Assembly: GCA_964352675.1 (NCBI GenBank)
Contig: CAYGSN010000016.1
Span: forward strand, 1 to 39,151
Length of the DNA stretch: 39,151 bases
Origin: CAYGSN01 sp964352675
Lineage (GTDB): Bacteria; Pseudomonadota; Alphaproteobacteria; Micavibrionales; Micavibrionaceae
Reading direction: 5' to 3'
Made by a program: the position numbers and the translations under genes. Positions 32,982-39,151 of this stretch are shown piece after piece; position 1 is the first letter of the stretch; each line of letters begins with the position of its first letter. The notes beneath the pieces are model-generated. The model made no database searches and was not told the origin of the DNA. It saw only the letters and a program-made list of their open reading frames with translations.

Positions 32982-33010
32982 AAAAAAGCCCTGAAGTTCA
33001 GGGCTTTTTT
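32982..33010 (+). terminator. Intrinsic terminator of bfr
   Basis: A stem AAAAAAGCCCTGA / TCAGGGCTTTTTT with a 3-nt loop is followed by a T-run. It separates bfr from bfd. Confidence 0.9.
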
Positions 33011-33039
33011 ATTACCCACAGCCTGCAATTGAAAATGAC

Positions 33040-33068
33040 TTGCATTTAGAAATGAATCGGGTGATAAT
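33040..33068 (+). promoter_or_regulatory. bfd promoter
   Basis: TTGCAT (33040-33045), 17-nt spacer and GATAAT (33063-33068). The -10 is contained in the Fur-box-like sequence, placing it under iron repression. Confidence 0.65.
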
Positions 33069-33076
33069 GATTCTCA
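33062..33076 (+). promoter_or_regulatory. Fur-box-like operator of bfd
   Basis: TGATAAT-G-ATTCTCA matches 14 of 15 positions of the 7-1-7 Fur consensus TGATAATnATTATCA and overlaps the -10. Fur or a Fur-family regulator would block transcription when iron is plentiful. Confidence 0.7.
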
Positions 33077-33114
33077 AGTTCAATATCTCAACATTCTTTG
33101 AGAAAGTTATCATC

Positions 33115-33312
33115 ATGATTGTTTGCCTCTGCAATCCTTTTAACGATAAAAAAGTTCAGCAGCATTTGAGTGAGAAGCGTTCTGCCACGCGAGTCGCCGA
33201 GGTTTACTCCTCCTGCTCCGACGGTCAAAAGCCACAATGCTGCTCCTGCCTTGAAACACTCAAGGACATGGTCAAGGCGCATAACCGCACCATTCCGTCC
33301 ACAACCTCCTGA
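33115..33312 (+). CDS. bfd: Bacterioferritin-associated ferredoxin Bfd
   Basis: This 65-aa [2Fe-2S] protein starts at ATG 33115 (MIVCLCNPF). The cysteine pattern is CxC (residues 4 and 6) plus CCxC downstream (QCCSC), matching the BFD-like fold. Bfd reduces bacterioferritin heme to release stored iron. A Fur-like box covers its promoter, so low iron should induce it. It lies immediately downstream of bfr but in its own transcription unit. The upstream ATG at 33040 lies inside the promoter and is not used. Confidence 0.9.
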   Translation: MIVCLCNPFNDKKVQQHLSEKRSATRVAEVYSSCSDGQKPQCCSCLETLKDMVKAHNRTIPSTTS

Positions 33313-33401
33313 TCCCTCCTTATTGCGCTTGCATTCCACCCTGCCCTGTGGCAGGAATTTTAGATGTCTTTTTCACTCCAAATTGGGAAAGGGTACCCAT
33401 T

Positions 33402-33965
33402 ATGTTGAAACACTTCATCTTACTAGCCGGGAGCTTATTAATCATGACCGCGACAGACGCAGGCAGCGCGCAGGCTGCTGACCCAGAAAACACATTATTG
33501 CTGGAGTTGTCTTCCGGCGGAACAGTAACAATAGATATGAAAGAAGATCTTGCGCCGAAGCATGTCGAGCGGATTAAAACCCTGACCCGTGAGGGCTTTT
33601 ACGACGGCATCGTTTTCCACCGCGTCATTGACGGCTTTATGGCCCAGACAGGCGACCCTACAGGCACCGGTACAGGCGGCTCGGAATATCCGGACCTGCC
33701 GGCTGAATTCAATGACTACCACTTCGGCCGCGGCGCAATCGGCATGGCCCGCACTGCCGATCCAGACAGCGCGAATTCACAATTCTTTATCTGTTTTTCC
33801 GATTGCGGATTCCTGAACGGTCAGTATACAGTTTGGGCACAGGTGACTGACGGCATGGACTACGTTGATGCCCTGGCCCGTGGTGAGCCGCCAGCCAATC
33901 CTGACAAAATCGTGAAAGCACAAATTGCTGCCGACGTGGCAGAAGTCGAACCAGCGGCCGAATAA
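33402..33965 (+). CDS. Exported peptidyl-prolyl cis-trans isomerase (cyclophilin type)
   Basis: This 187-aa protein starts at ATG 33402 (GGGAAAGGG upstream). A signal peptide (FILLAGSLLIMTATDAGSAQA) directs it to the periplasm. The cyclophilin domain has FHRVIDGFMAQTGDPTGTGTGG, GAIGMARTADPDSANSQFFI and LNGQYTVWAQV, with the catalytic Arg in FHRV. It isomerises proline bonds in exported proteins. Its terminator appears to lie inside the following gene. Confidence 0.95.
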   Translation: MLKHFILLAGSLLIMTATDAGSAQAADPENTLLLELSSGGTVTIDMKEDLAPKHVERIKTLTREGFYDGIVFHRVIDGFMAQTGDPTGTGTGGSEYPDLPAEFNDYHFGRGAIGMARTADPDSANSQFFICFSDCGFLNGQYTVWAQVTDGMDYVDALARGEPPANPDKIVKAQIAADVAEVEPAAE

Positions 33966-33966
33966 G

Positions 33967-35508
33967 ATGAACGACCAGATTAAGCGTCCCGCAGAATGGT
34001 GGCGGGGCGCTTTTTTATATCAGATTTACCCGCGCTCTTTCCTGGACACAAATAGCGACGGTGTTGGCGACCTCCCCGGCATCACGGAAAAACTGGATTA
34101 TGTGGCCGGACTCGGCGTTGATGGAGTCTGGATATCCCCTTTTTTCAAATCGCCGATGAAAGATTTCGGCTATGATGTTTCAGATTACCGCGATGTTGAT
34201 CCGATGTTTGGTTCACTGGCGGATTTCGATGCGCTGCTTAAAAAAGCTCACAGCCTTGACCTTAAGATCATTATAGACCTCGTGCTCTCGCATACTTCCG
34301 ACCAGCATCCATGGTTTAATGATCCGGCGAAAAAAGACTGGTATGTCTGGGCCGATGCAAAACCGGATATGTTCGGCCAGCTTACCCCGCCCAATAACTG
34401 GGTCTCTGTTTTTGGCGGTCCGGCCTGGACTTACAGCGAAGTGCATAAGCAATTCTATCTGCACAATTTTCTGTCCGCCCAGCCGGATCTGAACTTCCAC
34501 AATCTCGATGTTCAAAATGAAATGCTGGATATTGCCCGATACTGGCTGGATAAGGGCGTAGACGGGTTTCGCCTGGATGTCGTGAATTTTTATTTTCATG
34601 ATCAGGAACTGCGCGATAACCCGCCGCGCGACGAATCCCTCGGCCCGGCGACACAGTTCGAGGGTGATGATCCCTATTCCCAGCAGCAGCATATCTACGA
34701 TAAATCACGGCCGGAAAATCTTGAATTTCTCAAACGCCTGCGCAAACTTATGGATGAATATGAAGACCGCTTCACGATCGGTGAAATCGGCGATGATCAC
34801 CCCTATGCCAGGGCGGCGGAATACACAGCCGGGCACGACCTCCTTAACACCTGTTACAACACGCATCTGATGTCCGGGAAGCAAAAGGAACTAACACCCG
34901 CCTTGATCCGCAAGCCCATCGAAACTTTCAAGCAAGAACCGGGCGGAAGCTGGCCAAGTTGGGCTTTTTCCAACCACGATGTCGTGCGCGCCGCCAGCCG
35001 ATGGCTGAAAAGCTCTAACGGGTTTTCCCATGACCCAAAGCTTTCAAAAATGTTGATTGCGCTTTTGGGCTGCCTGCATGGGACGGTGTTTCTCTATCAG
35101 GGCGAAGAACTCGGCTTGCCGGAAGCCAAACTAACGCTGGAAGATTTACAGGATCCCTGGGGCATACATCTCTGGCCGGAATGGCAGGGACGCGATGGCT
35201 GCCGCACACCGATACCGTGGAGTGCAGATACACCCACGAAACAGTGGCTACCCCTTCCTCACACCCACCTTGAATTGAGCGTGGCGGCACAGGAAAAAGA
35301 CAGAAACTCCGTTCTAAGCTTTACACGGCGATTTTTGGAATGGCGAAAATCACAACCCGTCTTACAACGCGGCGATATTATTTTTGAAGACAGCCCGGAC
35401 AATATTTTGGAATTCAGCCGCAGGCTCGAAGATCGAAACTTGAAATGCCGCTTTGATTTTAAAAACTATGAATTTTCTGTCGACGGTTTTTCTTCCGCTT
35501 CGGACTGA
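33967..35508 (+). CDS. GH13 alpha-glucosidase / oligo-1,6-glucosidase-like
   Basis: This 513-aa protein starts at ATG 33967, one nt after the cyclophilin stop; longer starts would overlap it. GH13 signatures: WWRGAFLYQIYPRSF, DGVGDLPGI, DLVLSHTSDQHPWF (region I), GFRLDVVNFYFHD (nucleophile Asp204), TIGEIGDD (acid/base Glu273) and FSNHDVVRA (NHD). No signal peptide, so it is cytoplasmic. It likely hydrolyses or transglycosylates short alpha-glucosides. No sugar transporter is adjacent. A terminator-like hairpin occupies codons about 6-16. It overlaps the convergent gene by 43 nt. Confidence 0.95.
   Translation: MNDQIKRPAEWWRGAFLYQIYPRSFLDTNSDGVGDLPGITEKLDYVAGLGVDGVWISPFFKSPMKDFGYDVSDYRDVDPMFGSLADFDALLKKAHSLDLKIIIDLVLSHTSDQHPWFNDPAKKDWYVWADAKPDMFGQLTPPNNWVSVFGGPAWTYSEVHKQFYLHNFLSAQPDLNFHNLDVQNEMLDIARYWLDKGVDGFRLDVVNFYFHDQELRDNPPRDESLGPATQFEGDDPYSQQQHIYDKSRPENLEFLKRLRKLMDEYEDRFTIGEIGDDHPYARAAEYTAGHDLLNTCYNTHLMSGKQKELTPALIRKPIETFKQEPGGSWPSWAFSNHDVVRAASRWLKSSNGFSHDPKLSKMLIALLGCLHGTVFLYQGEELGLPEAKLTLEDLQDPWGIHLWPEWQGRDGCRTPIPWSADTPTKQWLPLPHTHLELSVAAQEKDRNSVLSFTRRFLEWRKSQPVLQRGDIIFEDSPDNILEFSRRLEDRNLKCRFDFKNYEFSVDGFSSASD
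33982..34016 (+). terminator. Terminator-like hairpin within the 5' end of the GH13 gene
   Basis: AAGCGTCCCGC (33982-33992) pairs with GCGGGGCGCTT (34002-34012) through an 11-bp stem with one G-U wobble and a 9-nt loop, followed by a T-run to 34016. It begins 16 nt after the cyclophilin stop. Confidence 0.75.
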
Positions 35509-36236
35509 TCCTCATCCTCTTCCAGCTCTAGGCTCACGGGGCGGTCGTCCTCGATATCAAGTTCTACCGCATCACGGCTGCGCTTCGGCTGCTGGCTTTT
35601 GGATTTGAGGCCACCAGCTTCCCCTTCAGAAATTTCCAAAACCTTAACCACTTTCAGCATCTGCTGCACAATCTGCTCCAGCTTTTTAACACTGTCCAGA
35701 GGATCTGGCGTATCAAACCGCAAGAGCGCCGTATTTTCTCTGAAGATCAAAATAACCCAGCCTGCCTTGATTTTCATTAGGGATTGTAGAGCCTTCATAC
35801 GCTTATCCGTCAAATACGCAGCCATCGCGCCGCCGCCCTGGTCGGCCGCCTTCACATCTCCGCTCCAGCCCTTTATCTCCGGTTTAAAAACATGGCTGAA
35901 ATCCAGCTCATCTACCAGGCGGGTCATGCCACCACTGGCAATAACACCTTCAAACGGCACAGAATTTTTCAGCTTTATTTCCACAGCATTCAAACGACGC
36001 AACCCGCGCGCATCTTCCGTTTCATGCTCGCCCGTAAAAATATCGACTGAATAGTCCTCAATCGTGCCAGTCATTTCCGGGGAAGCTAAAAGGGAAGAGG
36101 ATTTATAGCGAAAGTCAGATTTTTTGGCAAAGACCTGCCACGCTACTTTTTGGCGATAGAGGATATACATCGTCCAGCCAAAAAACGACAACAGCGTGAT
36201 AGTTAAAATAAGCCAGAGAAAAAACCAGATAGACAA
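35466..36236 (-). CDS. Membrane-anchored hypothetical protein
   Basis: This 256-aa protein has a single N-terminal transmembrane helix (IWFFLWLILTITLLSFFGWTMYILY) and a basic stop. The domain that follows (about 35-205) is mixed alpha/beta; no family is recognised. The C-terminal about 50 residues are highly charged and acidic (ELEEDEDQSEAEEK). The 3' end overlaps the convergent GH13 gene by 43 nt. It is possibly an envelope-associated protein with cytosolic bulk. Confidence 0.8.
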   Translation of the reverse strand: MSIWFFLWLILTITLLSFFGWTMYILYRQKVAWQVFAKKSDFRYKSSSLLASPEMTGTIEDYSVDIFTGEHETEDARGLRRLNAVEIKLKNSVPFEGVIASGGMTRLVDELDFSHVFKPEIKGWSGDVKAADQGGGAMAAYLTDKRMKALQSLMKIKAGWVILIFRENTALLRFDTPDPLDSVKKLEQIVQQMLKVVKVLEISEGEAGGLKSKSQQPKRSRDAVELDIEDDRPVSLELEEDEDQSEAEEKPSTENS

Positions 36237-36352
36237 AAAAGCACCTACAATTGCAAATCAAACGAAAGACTACATGCTCCAGTCTATCGTGAGCCACAAA
36301 GCCTTGCAAAGCAATTAGCCACGATCTTTCACAATTTAAAGAATGGTGGCGT

Positions 36353-36541
36353 TTAAGCTTGCTTAAGCAAATACTCAAACTCAGCATTCAGCTTTTCTGC
36401 AATCATACTCAGCACGTGGGCATAGTCGTCGTACTGTAGTTCGCCATCCTGCTTTCCCATATGTGACAATGCACAAAGTTGTGCGACATAGTACTGGCAT
36501 CGCTCCAGCGCCAGGGCCCGGAGAAAATCATCGGTTGTCAT
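36353..36541 (-). CDS. Small hypothetical protein, 62 aa
   Basis: This starts at ATG 36541 with GGGAG 9 nt upstream; the longer GTG start at 36559 is less likely. The protein is helical, with Tyr/Cys/Ala-rich (RCQYYVAQLCALSHM) and acidic stretches. It is divergent from the XRE regulator with a 145-nt AT-rich spacer containing repeated TTCAAT motifs, so it could be a regulated partner. Confidence 0.65.
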   Translation of the reverse strand: MTTDDFLRALALERCQYYVAQLCALSHMGKQDGELQYDDYAHVLSMIAEKLNAEFEYLLKQA

Positions 36542-36638
36542 TTGTTCAATCTCCCACACAGAGAAAAAATATTTTTTTCAATTAACGCTATCCTTTATTC
36601 AATTTTTTAGAAAAAATCAAGTTTTTTTTCAATTTCGT

Positions 36639-36667
36639 TTGACTTTTATGTTTTAACCCTGAAAAAT
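36639..36667 (+). promoter_or_regulatory. Promoter of the XRE regulator gene
   Basis: TTGACT (36639-36644), 17-nt spacer, AAAAAT (36662-36667). The ATG is 20 nt downstream of the -10, so the leader is very short. Confidence 0.45.
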
Positions 36668-36686
36668 AAGACAAAAAAGGTACCAG

Positions 36687-37364
36687 ATGATTACAATAGA
36701 ACAATGCCGAGGCGCCCGCGGCTTACTGGATTGGACGCAACAGGACCTAGCCGATGCCTCCGGGCTATCCAAAACAGCCATTAATAATTTTGAGAAAGGC
36801 CACTCCGATATCAAGGCCGAATCCTCAAGAGCCATACGCATGGCGTTTGAAAGCGCCGATATTGAATTTCTGGGCGAAGAAGGGCTGCGCAAGAAAACAG
36901 AGAAGACTTGGACCCTGAAAGGAAGCTCGGCTTTCGGAGATTTGCTGGATGACATCTATATAACTCTGAAGGATGATAAAGGCAGTGAGATTTTTGTCAC
37001 CAATATGGATGAGAATATCACAACACTAACCCCTCCCAAAAAACTGCTGGAGCATCTGGAGCGCCTCAAAGACCGGGACATCATACAGCGTGTACTCTGC
37101 TCGGAGGGAACGTCTACGATGATGGCTGCACCTGATTTTTGCCGCTGGCTGCCGAAAGACTCCGTGCAGACCAACATCACGACATTCATTTATGCGGATA
37201 AAGTGGCGCTGGAGCTGTGGGACCAATCCATGATTGTTATTGTCGAAAGCCGCGAAGCCGCGCAGGCGGAACGCAGACGCTTTGAGAGCATGTGGGCAAA
37301 GGCGCAAACACCGCTGCGCCGCGAAGAAACCTCCCCCGGAAGGACCTCCTCTTCCCACAGCTGA
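36687..37364 (+). CDS. XRE-family regulator with C-terminal sensing domain
   Basis: This 225-aa protein has an N-terminal Cro/CI-type helix-turn-helix (1-60, RGLLDWTQQDLADASGLSKTAINNFEKG). From about 95 to 210 it carries an alpha/beta domain (EIFVTNMDE, LLEHLERLKDRDIIQRVLCSEG, TTFIYADKVALELW, MIVIVESREAAQAERRRFESMW) that, by pattern, resembles the C-terminal PLD-fold-like sensor half found in some TrmB-type regulators. The tail is Ser/Arg-rich. It is divergent from a 62-aa gene and likely regulates itself through the intergenic repeats. Confidence 0.8.
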   Translation: MITIEQCRGARGLLDWTQQDLADASGLSKTAINNFEKGHSDIKAESSRAIRMAFESADIEFLGEEGLRKKTEKTWTLKGSSAFGDLLDDIYITLKDDKGSEIFVTNMDENITTLTPPKKLLEHLERLKDRDIIQRVLCSEGTSTMMAAPDFCRWLPKDSVQTNITTFIYADKVALELWDQSMIVIVESREAAQAERRRFESMWAKAQTPLRREETSPGRTSSSHS

Positions 37365-37366
37365 AC

Positions 37367-37398
37367 AAAAAACAGGGACCAAAAGATCCCTGTTTTTT
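37367..37398. terminator. Bidirectional intrinsic terminator
   Basis: AAAAAACAGGGA (37367-37378) and TCCCTGTTTTTT (37387-37398) form a perfect 12-bp arm pair around an 8-nt loop, flanked by A and T runs. It serves the XRE gene and the convergent coiled-coil gene. Confidence 0.9.
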
Positions 37399-37440
37399 TA
37401 GAGGCACGGGTTGGTGACGTTATCCGCAACCGGCTGAATT

Positions 37441-38085
37441 TTAGTGATAACGTATTTCTTCAGAATCCCCGCCATAGGAATTAAAAGCATATTGTGCAAG
37501 ATTTTTCGGCATAGACATGCGCAAATCTTCCTGTACCTGCGGCGCATCCTGACGCGGCGCGGTTAACTTCTCCGCAAGAGAGCTCATCTGAGTCAGCAAA
37601 TCTTCCGCATGCGCAACCAAGGCCTCAGCCTTACCGGTGCTGATTAAATCGGTATGGGCATGGGTTTTCATCTTCTCAGAGACAACCTGTTCATGCTCGC
37701 CAATCGTTTCAATCTTCTTCTCCAGATCGTGGATCGCATTACTAAAGAACCCAGTTTGCTTATCAACCACTTCAACTTTTTTCTCCAGATTACCAACATG
37801 TTCGGTAAAGGCATTGGCCTGCTCACCGACAGAGGTCACCTTTGCTTCCAGCGTATGAATGGATTGGCCGAAGCTGCTAGTCTGCTCGTCCACCACTTCC
37901 ATTTTCTGTTCCAGCTTGTGAATGGCGTCACTGAAAAACCCGGTTTGCTTGCGGATAACTTCAAAGCCCGAGCGTAAACGCTCAAACCCCGCGCCCAGAA
38001 CAATACTGGTTCCCACCGCCGCCACCGCGGCAAAAACGGCCATCATCATAGAGACAGCCACAATGGTTTCTACTTCCAAAGACAT
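37441..38085 (-). CDS. Membrane-anchored coiled-coil protein with 21-residue repeats
   Basis: This 214-aa protein starts at ATG 38085 (AGGGGA upstream); a longer in-frame start at 38151 is unsupported. One transmembrane helix (VAVSMMMAVFAAVAAVGTSIVLGAGF) is followed by four tandem about 21-residue repeats of the type QTxFFxxAIHxLExKxEVVxE, which equal three heptads each, predicting a trimeric or dimeric coiled coil. The C-terminus is polar. It resembles chemoreceptor or surface-adhesin stalks in pattern only. I recognise no family. Confidence 0.8.
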   Translation of the reverse strand: MSLEVETIVAVSMMMAVFAAVAAVGTSIVLGAGFERLRSGFEVIRKQTGFFSDAIHKLEQKMEVVDEQTSSFGQSIHTLEAKVTSVGEQANAFTEHVGNLEKKVEVVDKQTGFFSNAIHDLEKKIETIGEHEQVVSEKMKTHAHTDLISTGKAEALVAHAEDLLTQMSSLAEKLTAPRQDAPQVQEDLRMSMPKNLAQYAFNSYGGDSEEIRYH

Positions 38086-38237
38086 GACATTTCCCCTTTC
38101 AAGAGGTTTAACGATTTTAATATGAGAAAAAACCAGGTTCTTAAAACACAAACCGTCTAAAAGAAATATTCCGGCGAATAGCGAGAATCATAACCCACAT
38201 TCCGAAAAGAACCTGAACCCAAACCCGACAGGGCTTA

Positions 38238-38259
38238 TTATTTATTTTTACATAAATAA
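38238..38259. other. AT-only inverted repeat
   Basis: TTATTTAT (38238-38245) and ATAAATAA (38252-38259) form a perfect 8-bp dyad with a 6-nt centre in the 252-nt gap between the coiled-coil gene and the lipoprotein gene (38086-38337). The gap has no supportable ORF. Confidence 0.3.
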
Positions 38260-38337
38260 ATTAATGGGCGGTTATTTTTGCCAAAGATACAGTTCAAAAT
38301 TGAGATAATTTATGTATTGAGGGGCAGCTGAAACAGC

Positions 38338-38613
38338 CTACTTCTTCTCTATCTGCTGCTCATCAAAGACTTTCTGCATATCCTGGATGATCTCCGGCGA
38401 CCATTTGCGCCCCACCGGCTGGATCACCAGTTCTTTTTCCGGCATAAGCTTGGCCCGCACATAAGCAATCGTGCTCCCGGCCGTTCTTTGATTTCCGTAA
38501 GGGAATATTTCATCGGTACGAATTTGTTCATACCCCTCGCCGCAACCGGCAAGAAGAAAAAGCGATGAAGCGGCGGCAAGCGTATAAAACCGCGTTCTGG
38601 TGGATATGGCCAT
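38338..38613 (-). CDS. Small lipoprotein
   Basis: This 91-aa protein has a lipobox LLAGC at about 20-24 after a hydrophobic signal (FYTLAAASSLFLLAG). The mature domain is about 67 aa with basic and acidic residues (PVGRKWSPEIIQDMQKVFDEQQIEKK). No family is recognised. It is probably anchored in the inner or outer membrane. It is downstream of the GNAT gene and likely independent. Confidence 0.8.
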   Translation of the reverse strand: MAISTRTRFYTLAAASSLFLLAGCGEGYEQIRTDEIFPYGNQRTAGSTIAYVRAKLMPEKELVIQPVGRKWSPEIIQDMQKVFDEQQIEKK

Positions 38614-38710
38614 GAAAAACCTCTGTTCGTGAAAAATAAGGAAAAATCGAAGGAATCAAGAAAGGCTGTGCGAATACACATTCAAATCATAGCGCGAAAT
38701 GCGGAATATC

Positions 38711-39151
38711 TCAAGCGGCCTGATAATCAGCCTTGGTCATACGATAGAGAACGAAATTCCCCAGCGCACTATCCTTGGGCAGGCCAGGATAATGGAAGTC
38801 CCCCTTCGGGTCTTGCTTCATACCAATTTTTTCAATCACATGGATGGCACGCGTGTTGTCATGCACGGCATAAGCCACCACTTCTTTCAGGCCAAGCTCT
38901 GTAAAGGCATGATGCAGGACCGCCAACGCCGCCTCGGTGGCATAACCTTTCCCCCAATATTCGTAATCCATCCGCCAGGCAATCTCGACCGCTCCTTTAA
39001 ATGGCACATCGCTCTCTACCTTTTGCAGACCCACAAAGCCCATAAAGGCCCCATCCTCTTTATTCTGGACCACGTAAGGGCCATACCCGTACTTCTTGAA
39101 ATGCGCCTGAAAACGCTTGGCCAGCTTGTCGCTGTCCTTATCGGCCAAGCG
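38711..39151 (-). CDS. GNAT-family acetyltransferase (RimJ/RimL-like), N-terminus beyond window
   Basis: The frame is open to the window edge, so the true start lies outside; the TTG at 39148 is not the gene start. It shows VGLQKVE, VEIAWRMDYEYWGKGYATEAALAVLHHAF (the acetyl-CoA-binding segment) and AYAVHDNTRAIHVIEKIGM, classical for Acetyltransf_3. It probably acetylates a protein alpha-amino group or a small molecule. About 40 N-terminal residues appear to be missing. Confidence 0.85.
   Translation of the reverse strand, partial: RLADKDSDKLAKRFQAHFKKYGYGPYVVQNKEDGAFMGFVGLQKVESDVPFKGAVEIAWRMDYEYWGKGYATEAALAVLHHAFTELGLKEVVAYAVHDNTRAIHVIEKIGMKQDPKGDFHYPGLPKDSALGNFVLYRMTKADYQAA

Noticed and set aside
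33040..33114. Longer bfd start at 33040
   Set aside because: It lies within the promoter and Fur box; family alignment starts at MIVCLC (33115).
1..39151. CRISPR array, prophage or transposase
   Set aside because: No regularly spaced direct repeats, integrase, phage structural or transposase-like protein was seen.

Overview
This is a compact, gene-dense chromosomal window of an alphaproteobacterium. The lineage is inferred from gene order and content: hemW, rdgB and rph on one strand facing grpE–dnaK–dnaJ–dapB on the other, nth close by, a bactofilin, a SUV3-type helicase C-terminal module and a cytosolic PAS-MCP. A solitary IcmD/DotP-like membrane protein makes me lean, with low confidence, towards Micavibrio-like predatory or epibiotic lineages. 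I see no phage, insertion sequence, CRISPR array or rRNA operon. It reads as housekeeping chromosome with lineage-specific small genes.

Layout. 1–2.8 kb: the 5' end of a minus-strand gene for a helicase-type C-terminal module, then a large secreted protein of unknown function. 2.85–5.9 kb (minus): hemW, an IcmD-like gene with its own promoter, rdgB and rph; a small palindromic repeat forms the end of rph. 6.1–11.9 kb (plus): a chaperone and lysine block with grpE, a 67-aa membrane protein, dnaK, a short extra J-protein, dnaJ, an orphan and dapB. 11.9–15.5 kb: an Ada-like regulator/alkyltransferase, a protein made of three AraC-type helix-turn-helix units, nth, a membrane-anchored orphan and a bactofilin. 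15.7–21.4 kb: uvrC, a pentapeptide-repeat protein, a MarR-like regulator, tRNA-Leu(UAA), a cytosolic double-PAS chemoreceptor and a receiver protein. 21.4–24.7 kb: an M42-like peptidase, a RimB-type retropepsin-fold protein and RimK, then a CinA N-domain protein. 24.7–27.9 kb: map, radC, a lone receiver and a YafK-type L,D-transpeptidase lipoprotein. 27.9–33.3 kb: a second RimK-like ligase that appears to start at ATC, a class II amidotransferase, an orphan, purB, bacterioferritin and a Fur-box-controlled Bfd. 33.4–39.15 kb: an exported cyclophilin, a GH13 alpha-glucosidase, small membrane or regulatory proteins, an XRE regulator, a repeat coiled-coil membrane protein, a lipoprotein and a truncated GNAT acetyltransferase.

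Recurring themes. Convergent genes share their stop codons (dapB/ada, nth/orphan, rimK/cinA). Two intrinsic-terminator-like hairpins lie inside the first codons of the following gene (hemW and the GH13 gene). RimK-type ATP-grasp ligases occur twice within 6 kb, once beside a RimB-type protein and a metallopeptidase, and once beside an L,D-transpeptidase and a glutamine amidotransferase. Iron storage (bfr) and its release ferredoxin (bfd) are adjacent but separated by a strong terminator, and only bfd carries a visible Fur box.
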